Below are positions 16,850 through 26,333 of a stretch of 54,880 bases of DNA, one piece after another. Numbering within the stretch: the stretch's first letter is position 1; each line of letters opens with the position of its first letter. The notes beneath the pieces were generated by a model, which saw only the letters and a program-made list of their open reading frames with translations, was not told the origin of the DNA and did no database searches. Both the position numbers and the translations under genes were made by a program. The stretch comes from an uncultured Bacteroidales bacterium (GTDB lineage Bacteria > Bacteroidota > Bacteroidia > Bacteroidales > Bacteroidaceae). Location: assembly GCA_902785075.1 (NCBI GenBank), contig CACZXN010000012.1, positions 1 to 54,880 of the forward strand. The letters run 5' to 3'.

Positions 16850-18955
16850 TTACTTAACGAGGACTTTTTTACCATCCACGATATTCAAACCTTTTCGCAA
16901 GGTTCCTATACGCTGACCTTGAAGATTGAACATCCCAACCTTTTTTTGATAAAGGGAGGTGGATGATGTGATTTCCTCAATCGCAGAAAGGTCTAAGGTC
17001 GGATCAGTAATGTTGCGCTCATAGAAAAACCACTTCTGATAGTTGTCTGCTACCGCTATACACCCTTCGTTGAGGCGAATGCGGTAGTCCCAATGGTGTG
17101 ATCGCTGTGCTTCTCCGTTTTTATCGTCATAGATATAATCGGTATTTGCGACTACACAGATGATGACTCCATTAGCAGGACGATCCGTGATGTTCATTTC
17201 CATTTTTCCGCAATAGACAGGCTGGCTATAATATGCCTTACCGCTTTTGGTTCGATAACACAACTGTGCCTCCATGTGAGTATCTTCTGGGCGGAATTCT
17301 ACAACAACTTTATCTGATGCAGGATTGACATGTATAGGAATGAAGTTCGCTCCACTCCACCCAGGATTGGTTAGGGTATCTGGGGCTAACCACCCATTCA
17401 TATCATTCTGAACAGGATGAGCATAAGGTGTCATTCGCCATTTGCCACAGTTTATATAATAAGGTTCCCACTCTGGGCCTATGGATTGTCCGAAAGAATC
17501 AGATGCGGAATTGCGATATGATTTCGAACCATATCCAAAATCATAAATTGCCATTCGAGAACGATACTGAAGAATGACTTTTCGCATCGCTTCCTCACCG
17601 ATGGAATCGCCAATTCCTTCCAATACCCGATTGCTGCAATAGCGCCAAATCCAAGGCACACTGCCATTTCCGCAAAAGGCAGACAAAATGGTTGGGAAAG
17701 AATTTCCATATTGCGTTCCTCCCAGAATATTGCGCCAAGTACAGATTTGCTTGCCATCGCTCGTGTAGCGATTTACTCCTTGCGCCTGTGGACCACCAAA
17801 CGTTCCATCTTGGAGCCAACCAGAGTAGCATTCAATCGGCATGAAAGGCGCAAGAAATGGCCCACAATCCAGCCACCCTGCTCGTGCATTATCGCTCTCA
17901 ACCGAATTACCAGCCTCTTCTGCCTTTAACTGAGCCATCTTGCTCTGCGCCCATGTGTTGCCTGCCTCATGGAACCACGATGAGCCTTTCACACCAGGCA
18001 TATCAGCAAAAGTGGCATGAATACCCTCATGAATCATTGCGTCACGTTGGTAAGCTCCATCATTCCACTTCTTATCGGCATCTAGACGGAAACGGCTGAA
18101 TGGATACCAAGATGCCCAAACACATGCCCAATTCTGCCCATCAGCACGTGTGGAGCTCTGATAACCTCCCTGTTCGGACTGTGGCGTGTTATCATTGGTC
18201 AGACCAGAACCAAAAATATAGATAATGGACTTATAACCTTTACGTGCACTAAGGTCGGGCGGCCATCCCATTTTGTTTCGTAAGTAAGCAAACTCCTGAT
18301 CAAAATAGTCGACCATACGCTTTGCTGCTCCGTAGATAGTTGCAGAGTCCTTTCCGACTTCTGGGTTGAGGTTATCCCCCCAAAAGGCGGACCACCACTT
18401 TCCGACATACATGTTAGCAGGAGCCGTACCACCATTTGCAGTTCGCTTGTAGAACGTATGAACTTTCTGAGGCTCAGGCAGTTCTGGGTATTCCGTTCGG
18501 AAGTCATAACCAAAGCGAACAGTATGTGCTTCCCAGTCATAGAACTCGCCTCTATGCTCTTGTACATCAACGAAATAATTGTAATTCTTCACTACGATAG
18601 ACCCATCTTCCTGTGTCATACGGACTTTCAATGTGTACATACCTCCATCTTCACGAGTGATGTCTGTCAGAGTGAAATCAGCTGTCTTCATATAGCTGCG
18701 TAAACTTTTTCCCTTTTCGTTCTGCCAAGCATACTTCACGGAAACGGCTGTTTCTGGTTCTGTAGCCGATAGCGTAATGCTGCTACCTGCATCAGCTTGA
18801 ATATAGTTCTTTTGACTCCAGGCTTGTTCGTTGACTCTTACCTGAGGTTTTACAACCCAAGAATCCACATAGTCCTTACGCCCCTTAGTCTGTGCAAAAA
18901 CGGCTATGGACAAAAGGAGAAGGCATCCGATAAATACGTTCTTTTTCATTTTCAT
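16850..18955 (-). CDS. Secreted Ig-like domain protein with an HExxH metallopeptidase-like core
   Basis: A 701-residue exported protein with a signal peptide (cleavage after residue 21). Residues about 35-133 look like an Ig-like domain with a C-terminal D-G-G-M-Y-T-L-K motif. The following domain contains HEGIH (309-313) and, 16 residues on, HE (329-330), which would fit an HExxH...E zinc site. It may belong to a DUF of putative Bacteroidota hydrolases (DUF6055 came to mind, unverified). A beta-rich segment (about 545-640) precedes a short tail ending GLNIVDGKKVLVK that also ends two other exported proteins in this window. It is monocistronic, with a promoter at 18990-19020 divergent from the GH127 operon. 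Confidence 0.75.
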   Translation of the reverse strand: MKMKKNVFIGCLLLLSIAVFAQTKGRKDYVDSWVVKPQVRVNEQAWSQKNYIQADAGSSITLSATEPETAVSVKYAWQNEKGKSLRSYMKTADFTLTDITREDGGMYTLKVRMTQEDGSIVVKNYNYFVDVQEHRGEFYDWEAHTVRFGYDFRTEYPELPEPQKVHTFYKRTANGGTAPANMYVGKWWSAFWGDNLNPEVGKDSATIYGAAKRMVDYFDQEFAYLRNKMGWPPDLSARKGYKSIIYIFGSGLTNDNTPQSEQGGYQSSTRADGQNWACVWASWYPFSRFRLDADKKWNDGAYQRDAMIHEGIHATFADMPGVKGSSWFHEAGNTWAQSKMAQLKAEEAGNSVESDNARAGWLDCGPFLAPFMPIECYSGWLQDGTFGGPQAQGVNRYTSDGKQICTWRNILGGTQYGNSFPTILSAFCGNGSVPWIWRYCSNRVLEGIGDSIGEEAMRKVILQYRSRMAIYDFGYGSKSYRNSASDSFGQSIGPEWEPYYINCGKWRMTPYAHPVQNDMNGWLAPDTLTNPGWSGANFIPIHVNPASDKVVVEFRPEDTHMEAQLCYRTKSGKAYYSQPVYCGKMEMNITDRPANGVIICVVANTDYIYDDKNGEAQRSHHWDYRIRLNEGCIAVADNYQKWFFYERNITDPTLDLSAIEEITSSTSLYQKKVGMFNLQGQRIGTLRKGLNIVDGKKVLVK

Positions 18956-18989
18956 TTGTTAGTTAGTTTACAAGATATGGTTCACGATG

Positions 18990-19020
18990 CAAAGTTACAA
19001 CTTTCCCCATGATTGGCAGA
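18990..19020 (-). promoter_or_regulatory. Promoter for the Ig/HExxH peptidase
   Basis: On the minus strand TCTG (19017-19020, one mismatch to TTTG), 19 bp, then TAACTTTG (18990-18997) match the Bacteroidota consensus, giving a leader of about 30 bp. Confidence 0.65.
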
Positions 19021-19197
19021 TAGGGTTTTCGTCCAAAACTTGGTGGATTTCAATCCATCGCATATTCCATAACTTACGAGTACCATTTAGTTTTCAAGTT
19101 TCCAGAAAAAAGATACAAACGCACGCTTTTCTTAATAATAATTAAGGTGTAAATCAACTTCTCACAAAAATCGCATGATAGATAACAAATAATTTTG

Positions 19198-19205
19198 TAT
19201 ATTTG
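19198..19205 (+). promoter_or_regulatory. -7 box for the GH127-to-ispG gene run
   Basis: TATATTTG matches TAnnTTTG and lies 71 bp before the chosen ATG at 19277. This placement argues against the upstream in-frame ATG at 19223 as the start. Confidence 0.5.
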
Positions 19206-19276
19206 CAGACTAAAATGCGGTAATGCATAACAAAGCGTATTTAATGGTCATAAACAAAAAAACTACATATTTTAAC

Positions 19277-22200
19277 ATGAAAACATTAACAAACATGCTA
19301 CTTACTGCAGTTGCCATCATGGTGATGGAAATGATGGGCTGCATAAAGGTACAAGCTCAAAGCGAGTTGTACCCTCAACATTTTGATTTAAAAGAGGTGG
19401 TACTGTCCGATGGACCTATGCGTACCGCACTAATCACCAACTCACGTACACTGTTGCAGTATGATGCAGACCGTCTGATGACGCCTTTTGTGCGTGAGGC
19501 TGGACTTGCAAAGACAACTGATACGAAGAACAAATATTACAACTGGCTGACAAAGCACCCTACATTCCGCAACTGGGGTGACTCAGGATGGTCGCTCGAA
19601 GGGCATGTTGGTGGACACTACCTCAGTGCACTTGCGCTATCGTATGCCGCATTGTGTAATGATGATAGCCAATCAGAACTTGCTACTCAACTGAAAAAAC
19701 GATTGGATTACTGCCTCGATATCATGAAAGACTGTCAGGATGCCTACGAAGGAAACACAAATGGTATGGAGGGGTTCATTGGAGGTCAGCCTATCACTCA
19801 AATATGGACTGCTTTATATGCAAACAACATCAGTCCTTATAAGCAGTATGGCGGATGGGTACCTTTCTATTGTCAGCACAAAGTGCTTGCAGGACTAAGA
19901 GATGCCTACATCTATGCAGAAAGCGAACAAGCAAAGGAGATGTTCAGAAAGTTGTGTGACTGGAGTGTTAACGTGGTTTCAAAACTTTCGCAAAACGACA
20001 TGCAGAACGTGTTGGGTAATGAGCACGGAGGTATGAACGAAACCTTGGCAGATGCATATAAGCTATTTGGAGACAAGAAATATCTCACAGCAGCCAAGAA
20101 GTACAGCCACGCAGAAATGGTGAACGGCATGCAGTCGCTAAACACTACATTCCTTAACAACCGCCACGCAAACACTCAGGTGCCAAAGTACATCGGTTTT
20201 GAACGTATCGCCCAACTCGACCAAACAGCAACAACATACAAAAATGCCGCTAAGTACTTTTGGCAAGACGTGGTAAACAATCGTACGGTTTGTATTGGCG
20301 GCAACTCTGTGGATGAACATTTCTTAAATCAAAGTAATGGTGAACGATACATTAACAACTTGAACGGTCCAGAGACATGCAACACCAATAACATGATGAA
20401 ACTGACCGAGGACTTGTTCGACGATACACACGAAGCCAAATATGCCGACTTCTATGAAAATGCAATGTATAACCACATTCTGTCCACTCAGGATCCTCAA
20501 ACGGGCGGATATGTCTACTTTACAACACTTAGACCCCAAGGCTATAAAATCTACTCAAGGGTCAATCAAGGAATGTGGTGTTGCGTAGGAACAGGTATGG
20601 AGAATCATAGCAAGTATGGACACTTTATCTATACCCATAGGGATGCGACAAACACATTATATGTGAATCTATTCACAGCCAGCCAACTGAAGCATGATGT
20701 TTATGCACTCACTCAGACCACAAACTTCCCATACGAAGAATCAACTAAATTGACTATCGACAAAGATGGCGAATACGAAATTGCCATACGTCATCCATTC
20801 TGGGCAGGCGAAGGCTATTCCATAAAGGTGAATGGAGACCCTATCTCCAATTTACCAGCCAAAGGAAGAGCAACCTATGTGAAACTTGAGAAAACAACGT
20901 GGAAGAAAGGCGATGTCATCGAAATTGCATTACCGATGAATCTACGCATCGAAGAATGTCCTCTGCAAAAAGAATACATCGCGCTAAAATATGGTCCTAT
21001 ATTGTTGGCTGCCAAGACTTCGAATGCAGACTTGAAAAACGAATATGCAGGAGAGGGGCGTATGGATCATGCCCCAGGCAATATGGCAAACTCTATGTCA
21101 ATCGTAAGTTCTCCGCTGCTAATTTGCGAACGCAACGAAGTATTTGACCGTATCGAGAAAACTGGTAACATGAAGTTCAAGTTCGACGTTTCACGCAAAG
21201 ATACCCAGACAGAATGGCGGACTTTGGATCTTGAACCATTTTTCTCAACCCACCACTCACGTTATATGATATATTGGTATCAGCAGACAGCCAAGCAGTT
21301 TGCAGAAAGTTCGCTTGCTGCAGAAGAGGCAAAGAATCAGGCATTCCTTGCTCGTACCGTCGATTATGTAGGAACAGGCGAACAGCAGAGCGAAGTCGGA
21401 CATCAGGCTAAGTACTCCTCAAACTCGTCGTATGGAAGCTATAATGGTGAAATCTATCGTGACGTTCAGTCAGGAGGGTACATACAATATGTACTGGCAA
21501 ATAATGACAAGATTGCATCTGATATGAGTGTCATGTGTCGATTCACAACTGCAGACAAAGACAGAGTGGCAGCCATCTATATTGATGGCACGAAGATTGC
21601 TGATTATAAAGTACCATCGTCGTTCGCCACAGCAACGAACGGGTTCTTCAACTACGAATTCCCGATTCCTGACAAACTGCTAAAGAACGCAGATGGTTCA
21701 GTAAAGTCGCAGTTGACCTTCAAGATTGTTGCAAGCGGCAGCACTCCTTGCCCAGGACTTTATTACCTGCGACTAATGAAAGATTATAGCAAGCAATATG
21801 CTACTAATTACACATTTGTGGCAGGTGAATGGGCAAAGACTGGCGATGGAGGACGAGTATCACAAAATAACATCACTGCCAACTCTGCCGCCAATACTAT
21901 CACAGTGAAGGCATCTGGCAATAATAACGTCTGTCTGAGTTTTGGAACAGAGAAATACACTATCAACACCAACGATAAGTACTTCATGATTCGGGCAACA
22001 AATATAAGTACGAATGACGGCGCTTCTTTTTTGTGGTGGTTCAATGGGACAAATCATGGTTCAAGCGTGAAACCCACCCGAACTCAGACGCTTTCAGATG
22101 GAGACGTAGTGCTTTATTGGGACATTACAGCCAGCGGACTAGACGATAAATGTAATGGTCAGTCATACGCTTTCAGTCAAGGAAACACCATCTTTGGACT

Positions 22201-22393
22201 CACCTCGACAACTGGCACTTCTGTCATCAAATATATCGGATTCAATTCTGCAATGGAAATACCCAGCGGTATCAAAGAACTCTCAATGAATCCTTTTGTA
22301 AAGCAGGGCGTTTATAGTCTTAATGGCTATCGATTATCAAATGCCCAAAAAGGAATCAATATAATGAATGGAGAAAAAGTAATCATCAAATAA
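19277..22393 (+). CDS. GH127/GH146-family beta-L-arabinofuranosidase, exported
   Basis: A 1038-residue protein from the ATG at 19277, chosen because MKTLTNMLLTAVAIMV begins a good signal peptide whereas the ATG at 19223 would put 18 polar residues before it. The (alpha/alpha)6 core follows (SLEGHVGGHYLSALA, EHGGMNE, NGPETCNTNNMMK with E366, and MWCCVGTGMENHSKYG with C435-C436). In GH127/146 enzymes a zinc-bound cysteine acts as nucleophile and a glutamate as acid/base, which these residues fit. A beta-sandwich domain (about 520-700), two further beta modules and a C-terminal tail ending KGINIMNGEKVIIK complete it. It probably removes beta-L-arabinofuranose from plant arabinan, extensin or pectin side chains. 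It is unusually followed after 13 bp by housekeeping genes. Confidence 0.9.
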   Translation: MKTLTNMLLTAVAIMVMEMMGCIKVQAQSELYPQHFDLKEVVLSDGPMRTALITNSRTLLQYDADRLMTPFVREAGLAKTTDTKNKYYNWLTKHPTFRNWGDSGWSLEGHVGGHYLSALALSYAALCNDDSQSELATQLKKRLDYCLDIMKDCQDAYEGNTNGMEGFIGGQPITQIWTALYANNISPYKQYGGWVPFYCQHKVLAGLRDAYIYAESEQAKEMFRKLCDWSVNVVSKLSQNDMQNVLGNEHGGMNETLADAYKLFGDKKYLTAAKKYSHAEMVNGMQSLNTTFLNNRHANTQVPKYIGFERIAQLDQTATTYKNAAKYFWQDVVNNRTVCIGGNSVDEHFLNQSNGERYINNLNGPETCNTNNMMKLTEDLFDDTHEAKYADFYENAMYNHILSTQDPQTGGYVYFTTLRPQGYKIYSRVNQGMWCCVGTGMENHSKYGHFIYTHRDATNTLYVNLFTASQLKHDVYALTQTTNFPYEESTKLTIDKDGEYEIAIRHPFWAGEGYSIKVNGDPISNLPAKGRATYVKLEKTTWKKGDVIEIALPMNLRIEECPLQKEYIALKYGPILLAAKTSNADLKNEYAGEGRMDHAPGNMANSMSIVSSPLLICERNEVFDRIEKTGNMKFKFDVSRKDTQTEWRTLDLEPFFSTHHSRYMIYWYQQTAKQFAESSLAAEEAKNQAFLARTVDYVGTGEQQSEVGHQAKYSSNSSYGSYNGEIYRDVQSGGYIQYVLANNDKIASDMSVMCRFTTADKDRVAAIYIDGTKIADYKVPSSFATATNGFFNYEFPIPDKLLKNADGSVKSQLTFKIVASGSTPCPGLYYLRLMKDYSKQYATNYTFVAGEWAKTGDGGRVSQNNITANSAANTITVKASGNNNVCLSFGTEKYTINTNDKYFMIRATNISTNDGASFLWWFNGTNHGSSVKPTRTQTLSDGDVVLYWDITASGLDDKCNGQSYAFSQGNTIFGLTSTTGTSVIKYIGFNSAMEIPSGIKELSMNPFVKQGVYSLNGYRLSNAQKGINIMNGEKVIIK

Positions 22394-22406
22394 AAACAAA
22401 AAGATT

Positions 22407-22715
22407 ATGGAAATTACATCACAAAACTTTCAAGAATTATTGGCTCAGAACAAGCCTGTAGTTATGGATTTCTGGGCAACTTGGTGCGGACCTTGCAAGA
22501 AAGTAGCTCCGCTAGTTGAAGAACTCGCCTCAGAATACGAGGGACAAGCTATCGTGGGGAAGGTGAACGTAGAAGACGAAGACGACCTTGCTTCACAGTT
22601 TGGAATACGTAATATCCCAACTATCCTTTTCATCAAGAATGGTGAGGTTGTTGACAAGCAAGTAGGTGCATGCCCAAAAAGCGTACTTGAAGACAAGTTA
22701 AAAGCTCTGCTATAA
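22407..22715 (+). CDS. trxA: Thioredoxin
   Basis: A 102-residue protein of classical thioredoxin length with the active site WCGPC at residues 26-30 and the cis-proline loop RNIPTILFIKNG. There is no signal peptide, so it is cytoplasmic and reduces disulfides in enzymes such as ribonucleotide reductase. It starts 13 bp after the GH127 stop, with no separate promoter visible. Confidence 0.96.
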   Translation: MEITSQNFQELLAQNKPVVMDFWATWCGPCKKVAPLVEELASEYEGQAIVGKVNVEDEDDLASQFGIRNIPTILFIKNGEVVDKQVGACPKSVLEDKLKALL

Positions 22716-22750
22716 TCTCAAATCGTCAAATCACAAATTGGAGAATTATT

Positions 22751-23068
22751 ATGGCTGCAATAGACGATGAACTGATGAAAGCCGCAGAAGAAGATGCACA
22801 GGAAGTTGCTTTCATCCTCAACGAGCTACCTCAAGACTTGAAAGAAAAGTTCACTGAGGAAGATATCTATTACTTCATTGATGTCATGCTTGAATACTTT
22901 TCAAACGCACAAGCCGACAAAGATGGATATATTGATATTGACGTAAATGATGTGGCGCAACATCTTGTAAAACAAGCAAAGAACGATCAAATGGGCAATT
23001 TTGACCCTGAAGATGTGTTCTTCGTGGTTCAGGCAGAATTAGATTACAACGAATCATTAGACAACTGA
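22751..23068 (+). CDS. Small acidic conserved hypothetical protein
   Basis: A 105-residue, strongly acidic, soluble protein without a signal peptide or known motif. It looks mostly helical, with a D-K-D-G-Y-I-D-I-D segment near residues 58-66 that resembles a single calcium-loop but lacks an EF-hand partner. It starts 35 bp after trxA and ends 1 bp before the membrane peptidase gene, so translation may be coupled. I do not recognise a named family; similar small proteins are, to my recollection, conserved next to these genes in Bacteroidales. Confidence 0.75.
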   Translation: MAAIDDELMKAAEEDAQEVAFILNELPQDLKEKFTEEDIYYFIDVMLEYFSNAQADKDGYIDIDVNDVAQHLVKQAKNDQMGNFDPEDVFFVVQAELDYNESLDN

Positions 23069-23069
23069 C

Positions 23070-23804
23070 ATGAATCCTAATTATTTTATAGGTGATGGCT
23101 ATGGAGGTATTTCTGCTTCAGCCCTTTATTGGATTATATTCATCGGCATCGCACTCGCTAGTTGGCTTGTGCAATGGAATTTGAAGAGCAAATTCAAGAA
23201 ATATTCTCAAATCCTATCATTCAAAGGCTTAACAGGAAAGGAAACTGCAGAACTGATGCTAAAAGATTTTGGCATCACAGATGTAACAGTACAGAGTGTC
23301 GCAGGTCAATTGACAGACCACTACAACCCTATCAATAAAACCCTAAACTTAAGTGAAGGCGTATATGAAAGCAACAGCATTATGGCTGCTGCAGTAGCTG
23401 CTCACGAATGTGGACACGCTGTTCAACATGCTATGTCATACGGTCCACTGACTTTACGTTCGAAGTTAGTTCCAGTAGTCAGCGCTACATCAAGGTGGAT
23501 GACGTGGATTTTGCTGGGCGGTATGTTGCTACTCAGCTATACAGGCAATCCTTACGTATTAGGTGTGGGTGTAGTTCTCTATGCCCTTACTACGATCTTC
23601 TCGCTTGTTACCCTTCCTGTCGAGATAGACGCTAGCCGCAGAGCCGTCAAGTGGTTAGACTCAAGAGGTCTGACAGATACAGACACTCACAATCATGCCG
23701 TTAGCGCTCTCCGTGCAGCAGCCTACACCTATGTGGTAGCGGCACTTAGTTCACTTGCCACACTCTTCTATTATATACTCATGTTACTTAACAACCGTAG
23801 ATAA
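23070..23804 (+). CDS. Membrane zinc metallopeptidase (YugP-like, Zn_peptidase_2)
   Basis: A 244-residue membrane protein with an N-terminal helix (about 18-35), then HECGH at 112-116 in the AAHECGHAVQHA segment typical of the neutral zinc metallopeptidase 2 family, and three more helices (about 140-230), including the family's V-E-x-x-A-S-R-R-A segment (VEIDASRRA). Length is normal for the family. Its substrates are unknown; it presumably acts on membrane or envelope proteins. It lies between the small acidic protein (1-bp gap) and rpoN (immediately adjacent). Confidence 0.9.
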   Translation: MNPNYFIGDGYGGISASALYWIIFIGIALASWLVQWNLKSKFKKYSQILSFKGLTGKETAELMLKDFGITDVTVQSVAGQLTDHYNPINKTLNLSEGVYESNSIMAAAVAAHECGHAVQHAMSYGPLTLRSKLVPVVSATSRWMTWILLGGMLLLSYTGNPYVLGVGVVLYALTTIFSLVTLPVEIDASRRAVKWLDSRGLTDTDTHNHAVSALRAAAYTYVVAALSSLATLFYYILMLLNNRR

Positions 23805-25274
23805 ATGCCACAGGGACAGTTTGAAATACAGGAACAAGTAGAGAGGCAGTTGCAAAAACTGACCCCTCTACAATTAATGACTGCACGTCTGTTAGAACTG
23901 TCCGTTGTGGAATTAGAAGATAAAGTCAAGACAGAAAGCTATGAAAATGTAGCATTAGAAGAAGGACATGGGAATGATGAGGAAATGAGTGAAGGCGAGA
24001 CCTATGATGAAAGGCCAGAACCGAATGAGAGGACGAATGAAGAATCCTATGGAGAAGACGACATACCTGTTTATGCCCCACCAACTGGGAAAAGTTATGA
24101 AGAGGTCATGCCGATTGGTGACACAAAATCGTTCATAGAAGACTTGAAACGTCAGATGTACGATTTCAATATCACAGCTAAGCAACAAGAATTGATAGAG
24201 TTCTTGATAGGGACATTGGATAATCGGGGTTTCATCGATCGTTCTCTTGCCAGCATTTCTGATGACCTTCTGTTCCATTTTAACATTGATGCTGATATTG
24301 CGGAGATTGAAGATGCATTGAAGATTCTACAACAATTTGAACCCGCTGGAATTGGCGCACGCAACTTGCAGGAGTGTCTATTGATTCAGATTGACCGGAA
24401 ACTCGAAAATTCATCTGATGAGTCACGCAAAAATCGGCTTGAACTTGAACGGAAGATTATTCTTGATCATTTCGATTTGTTACAGCATCAAAACATTGAC
24501 AGAATCGCAAAAGTCACACAGTCTTCACGCGAGCAAGTAGAAAAAGCTGTAGAGGGCATCGGGCGCCTCAATCCGCGTCCAGGGTTGGCCTTATGCGAGT
24601 CTGCAGACGATCGGTCACAAACGATAGAGCCCGATTTCATCATTGAAACCTCACCCGATGGAATGATCAACATCGAACTGAACAACGGAGAAGTACCAGA
24701 ACTAAGGGTTTCACGTGACTACGCTGATCAACTCAAACAATATCAGCAGCAAGCTGACAAAATGAATCGTGCCCAACAAGAAGCATTTGAATACACACGT
24801 CAGAAAGTAGAAGGGGCAAAAATGTTCATTGATGCGATTAAGCAACGTCAACAAACACTTTATAACACAATGAAGGCTATTGTGAAACTTCAAAAAGATT
24901 TCATCCTCACACAGGACGAATCGCAGCTTCGCCCTATGCGACTATTGGACGTTGCCGCATTGACGGGGCAGGATGTTTCAACAGTTTCACGCGTACGTAA
25001 AGGAAAGTATGCTCAGATTGATGGCCAATTATATGCACTCGACTATTTCTTCCTACGTGCTCGAACCAATGCGGATGGAGAGACCTTAGAACATAGGGAA
25101 ATCAAACAAAGAATTCGCGAAATAATTGATTCGGAAGAGAAGTCAAAACCAATCTCCGACCAGAAAATTGCAGACATTCTCACTGCAGAAAACTTCAATA
25201 TTAGTCGTAGGACTATTGCAAAATACAGAAACGAAATGGGCATTTTATCCACTTCAGAAAGGAAACGAATATGA
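23805..25274 (+). CDS. rpoN: RNA polymerase sigma-54 factor
   Basis: A 489-residue sigma-54. Region I (Q-rich L-T-P-L-Q-L-M-T-A-R-L-L-E-L, residues 16-31) interacts with activator ATPases. An acidic region II (about 40-100) follows, then the core-binding region III and the DNA-binding part with the HTH and the RpoN box (S-R-R-T-I-A-K-Y-R, near residue 472), which recognises the -24 element. It directs promoters that need AAA+ enhancer-binding proteins; none is encoded in this window. The start is directly abutted to the preceding stop and the end overlaps the next start by 4 bp. Confidence 0.95.
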   Translation: MPQGQFEIQEQVERQLQKLTPLQLMTARLLELSVVELEDKVKTESYENVALEEGHGNDEEMSEGETYDERPEPNERTNEESYGEDDIPVYAPPTGKSYEEVMPIGDTKSFIEDLKRQMYDFNITAKQQELIEFLIGTLDNRGFIDRSLASISDDLLFHFNIDADIAEIEDALKILQQFEPAGIGARNLQECLLIQIDRKLENSSDESRKNRLELERKIILDHFDLLQHQNIDRIAKVTQSSREQVEKAVEGIGRLNPRPGLALCESADDRSQTIEPDFIIETSPDGMINIELNNGEVPELRVSRDYADQLKQYQQQADKMNRAQQEAFEYTRQKVEGAKMFIDAIKQRQQTLYNTMKAIVKLQKDFILTQDESQLRPMRLLDVAALTGQDVSTVSRVRKGKYAQIDGQLYALDYFFLRARTNADGETLEHREIKQRIREIIDSEEKSKPISDQKIADILTAENFNISRRTIAKYRNEMGILSTSERKRI

Positions 25275-25894
25275 ACCAGAAATACATGATTATGTTTGCC
25301 AAAGTCTATTCGGCAATATTCTCTCCATTCTACGCTCCATTTTGGGCGTTCATGTGGCTGTTCCTATTCAGTTACCTTAAAATGTGGCCACTTGGATATA
25401 AGGCATTCATCATCGGAATCGTTGTGATGTTTACCATTATCATTCCTCGCATTACGATTGACATATTTCGTCGTATCAACAAATGGACTCATTGGCAACT
25501 GAGTCATCGTGAACATCGCCACATGCCATATTTCATCACAATAGCGAGCTATATTGCCTGCGTGTTTCTTTTCATGCAACTAAATACGGCATTATTTATG
25601 CGAGGTATGATTTTGGCTACCTTAGTAACCAGTTTAGTTTGTGCTTTGTTGAACGTCTGGTGGAAAGTCAGTACTCACATGGCAAGTATGGGTGGATTGT
25701 TTGGAACCATCATCGCATTCGGCTATTTATTCTATTTCAATCCCCTCATTCCGATGTGTTGCATGCTCATACTCTCAGGAGTGATGGGCACTAGCCGCAT
25801 GCTTCTTCGTCAGCACTCACTCTCACAAGTGATTGTAGGTTTCTTAATTGGAGCTATTACCTCAATGATATTCATCATGTTTGCGTGGGTATAA
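25271..25894 (+). CDS. PAP2-like integral membrane protein with altered active-site motifs
   Basis: A 207-residue protein with five to six hydrophobic helices. The C-terminal arrangement resembles phosphatidic acid phosphatase type 2: S-T-H (135-137 region) in place of the P-S-G-H motif, and S-R-x5-H-x3 (S175, R176, H182) in place of the third motif, but with Q186 where the charge-relay aspartate is expected. The first motif (K-x6-R-P) is not evident. It may therefore be a diverged lipid-phosphate phosphatase or a non-catalytic relative. Its ATG overlaps the rpoN stop by 4 bp, indicating translational coupling. Confidence 0.7.
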   Translation: MNQKYMIMFAKVYSAIFSPFYAPFWAFMWLFLFSYLKMWPLGYKAFIIGIVVMFTIIIPRITIDIFRRINKWTHWQLSHREHRHMPYFITIASYIACVFLFMQLNTALFMRGMILATLVTSLVCALLNVWWKVSTHMASMGGLFGTIIAFGYLFYFNPLIPMCCMLILSGVMGTSRMLLRQHSLSQVIVGFLIGAITSMIFIMFAWV

Positions 25895-25928
25895 ATTGTC
25901 AAATGTAAAACGTTAAATTGTTATATAT

Positions 25929-26333
25929 ATGGTATCAATCATCATGGGCAGTCAATCAGACATGCCAGTAATGGAGAAAGCAAAAGCTTATCTCGAAGAG
26001 AACAGTATCGCTTATGAAGTCAATGTGATGTCTGCACATCGTAATCCTGAAGCTGTAGCTGAATATGCAAAGACCGCAAAGGAACGTGGAGTGAAAGTAA
26101 TAATTGCAGGTGCAGGAATGGCTGCAGCATTACCAGGAGTTATTGCTGCATATACCACCTTACCTGTTATTGGAGTACCAATCAAATCAGGTGCACTGCA
26201 AGGAATCGATGCACTCCTTGCAATTGTCCAAATGCCTCCTGGTGTACCAGTTGCCACTATGGCGATTGACGGAGCAAAGAACGCGGCTGTATTTGCACAT
26301 AAAATTTTACAATTATGCGAAGAAAAACAGTAG
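25929..26333 (+). CDS. purE: N5-carboxyaminoimidazole ribonucleotide mutase, short form
   Basis: A 134-residue class I PurE, which converts N5-CAIR to CAIR in purine synthesis. Visible signatures are G-S-Q-S-D (7-11), the catalytic S-A-H-R (35-38) and [11 protein letters not shown] with the [12 protein letters not shown] strand. The usual length is 160-170 residues; this protein stops after LQLCEEKQ and lacks about 30 residues that form the C-terminal helix packing against neighbouring subunits in the octamer. The last 19 bp overlap the start of ispG. No other purine gene is nearby. Confidence 0.92.
   Translation: MVSIIMGSQSDMPVMEKAKAYLEENSIAYEVNVMSAHRNPEAVAEYAKTAKERGVKVIIAGAGMAAALPGVIAAYTTLPVIGVPIKSGALQGIDALLAIVQMPPGVPVATMAIDGAKNAAVFAHKILQLCEEKQ

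Larger units (their letters stand above)
18956..19276. other. Divergent promoter region
   Basis: This 321-bp AT-rich gap separates the leftward peptidase from the rightward GH127 gene. It contains a -7 box for each direction and an AATTAAGGTGTAAAT element near 19139. Nothing else is visible. Confidence 0.6.

Noticed and set aside
20573-20584. Adjacent cysteines in the GH127/146 protein as an error or selenocysteine-like site
   Set aside because: A C-C-x-G-T-G-x-E-N pattern is normal for the catalytic region of this enzyme group as I know it.
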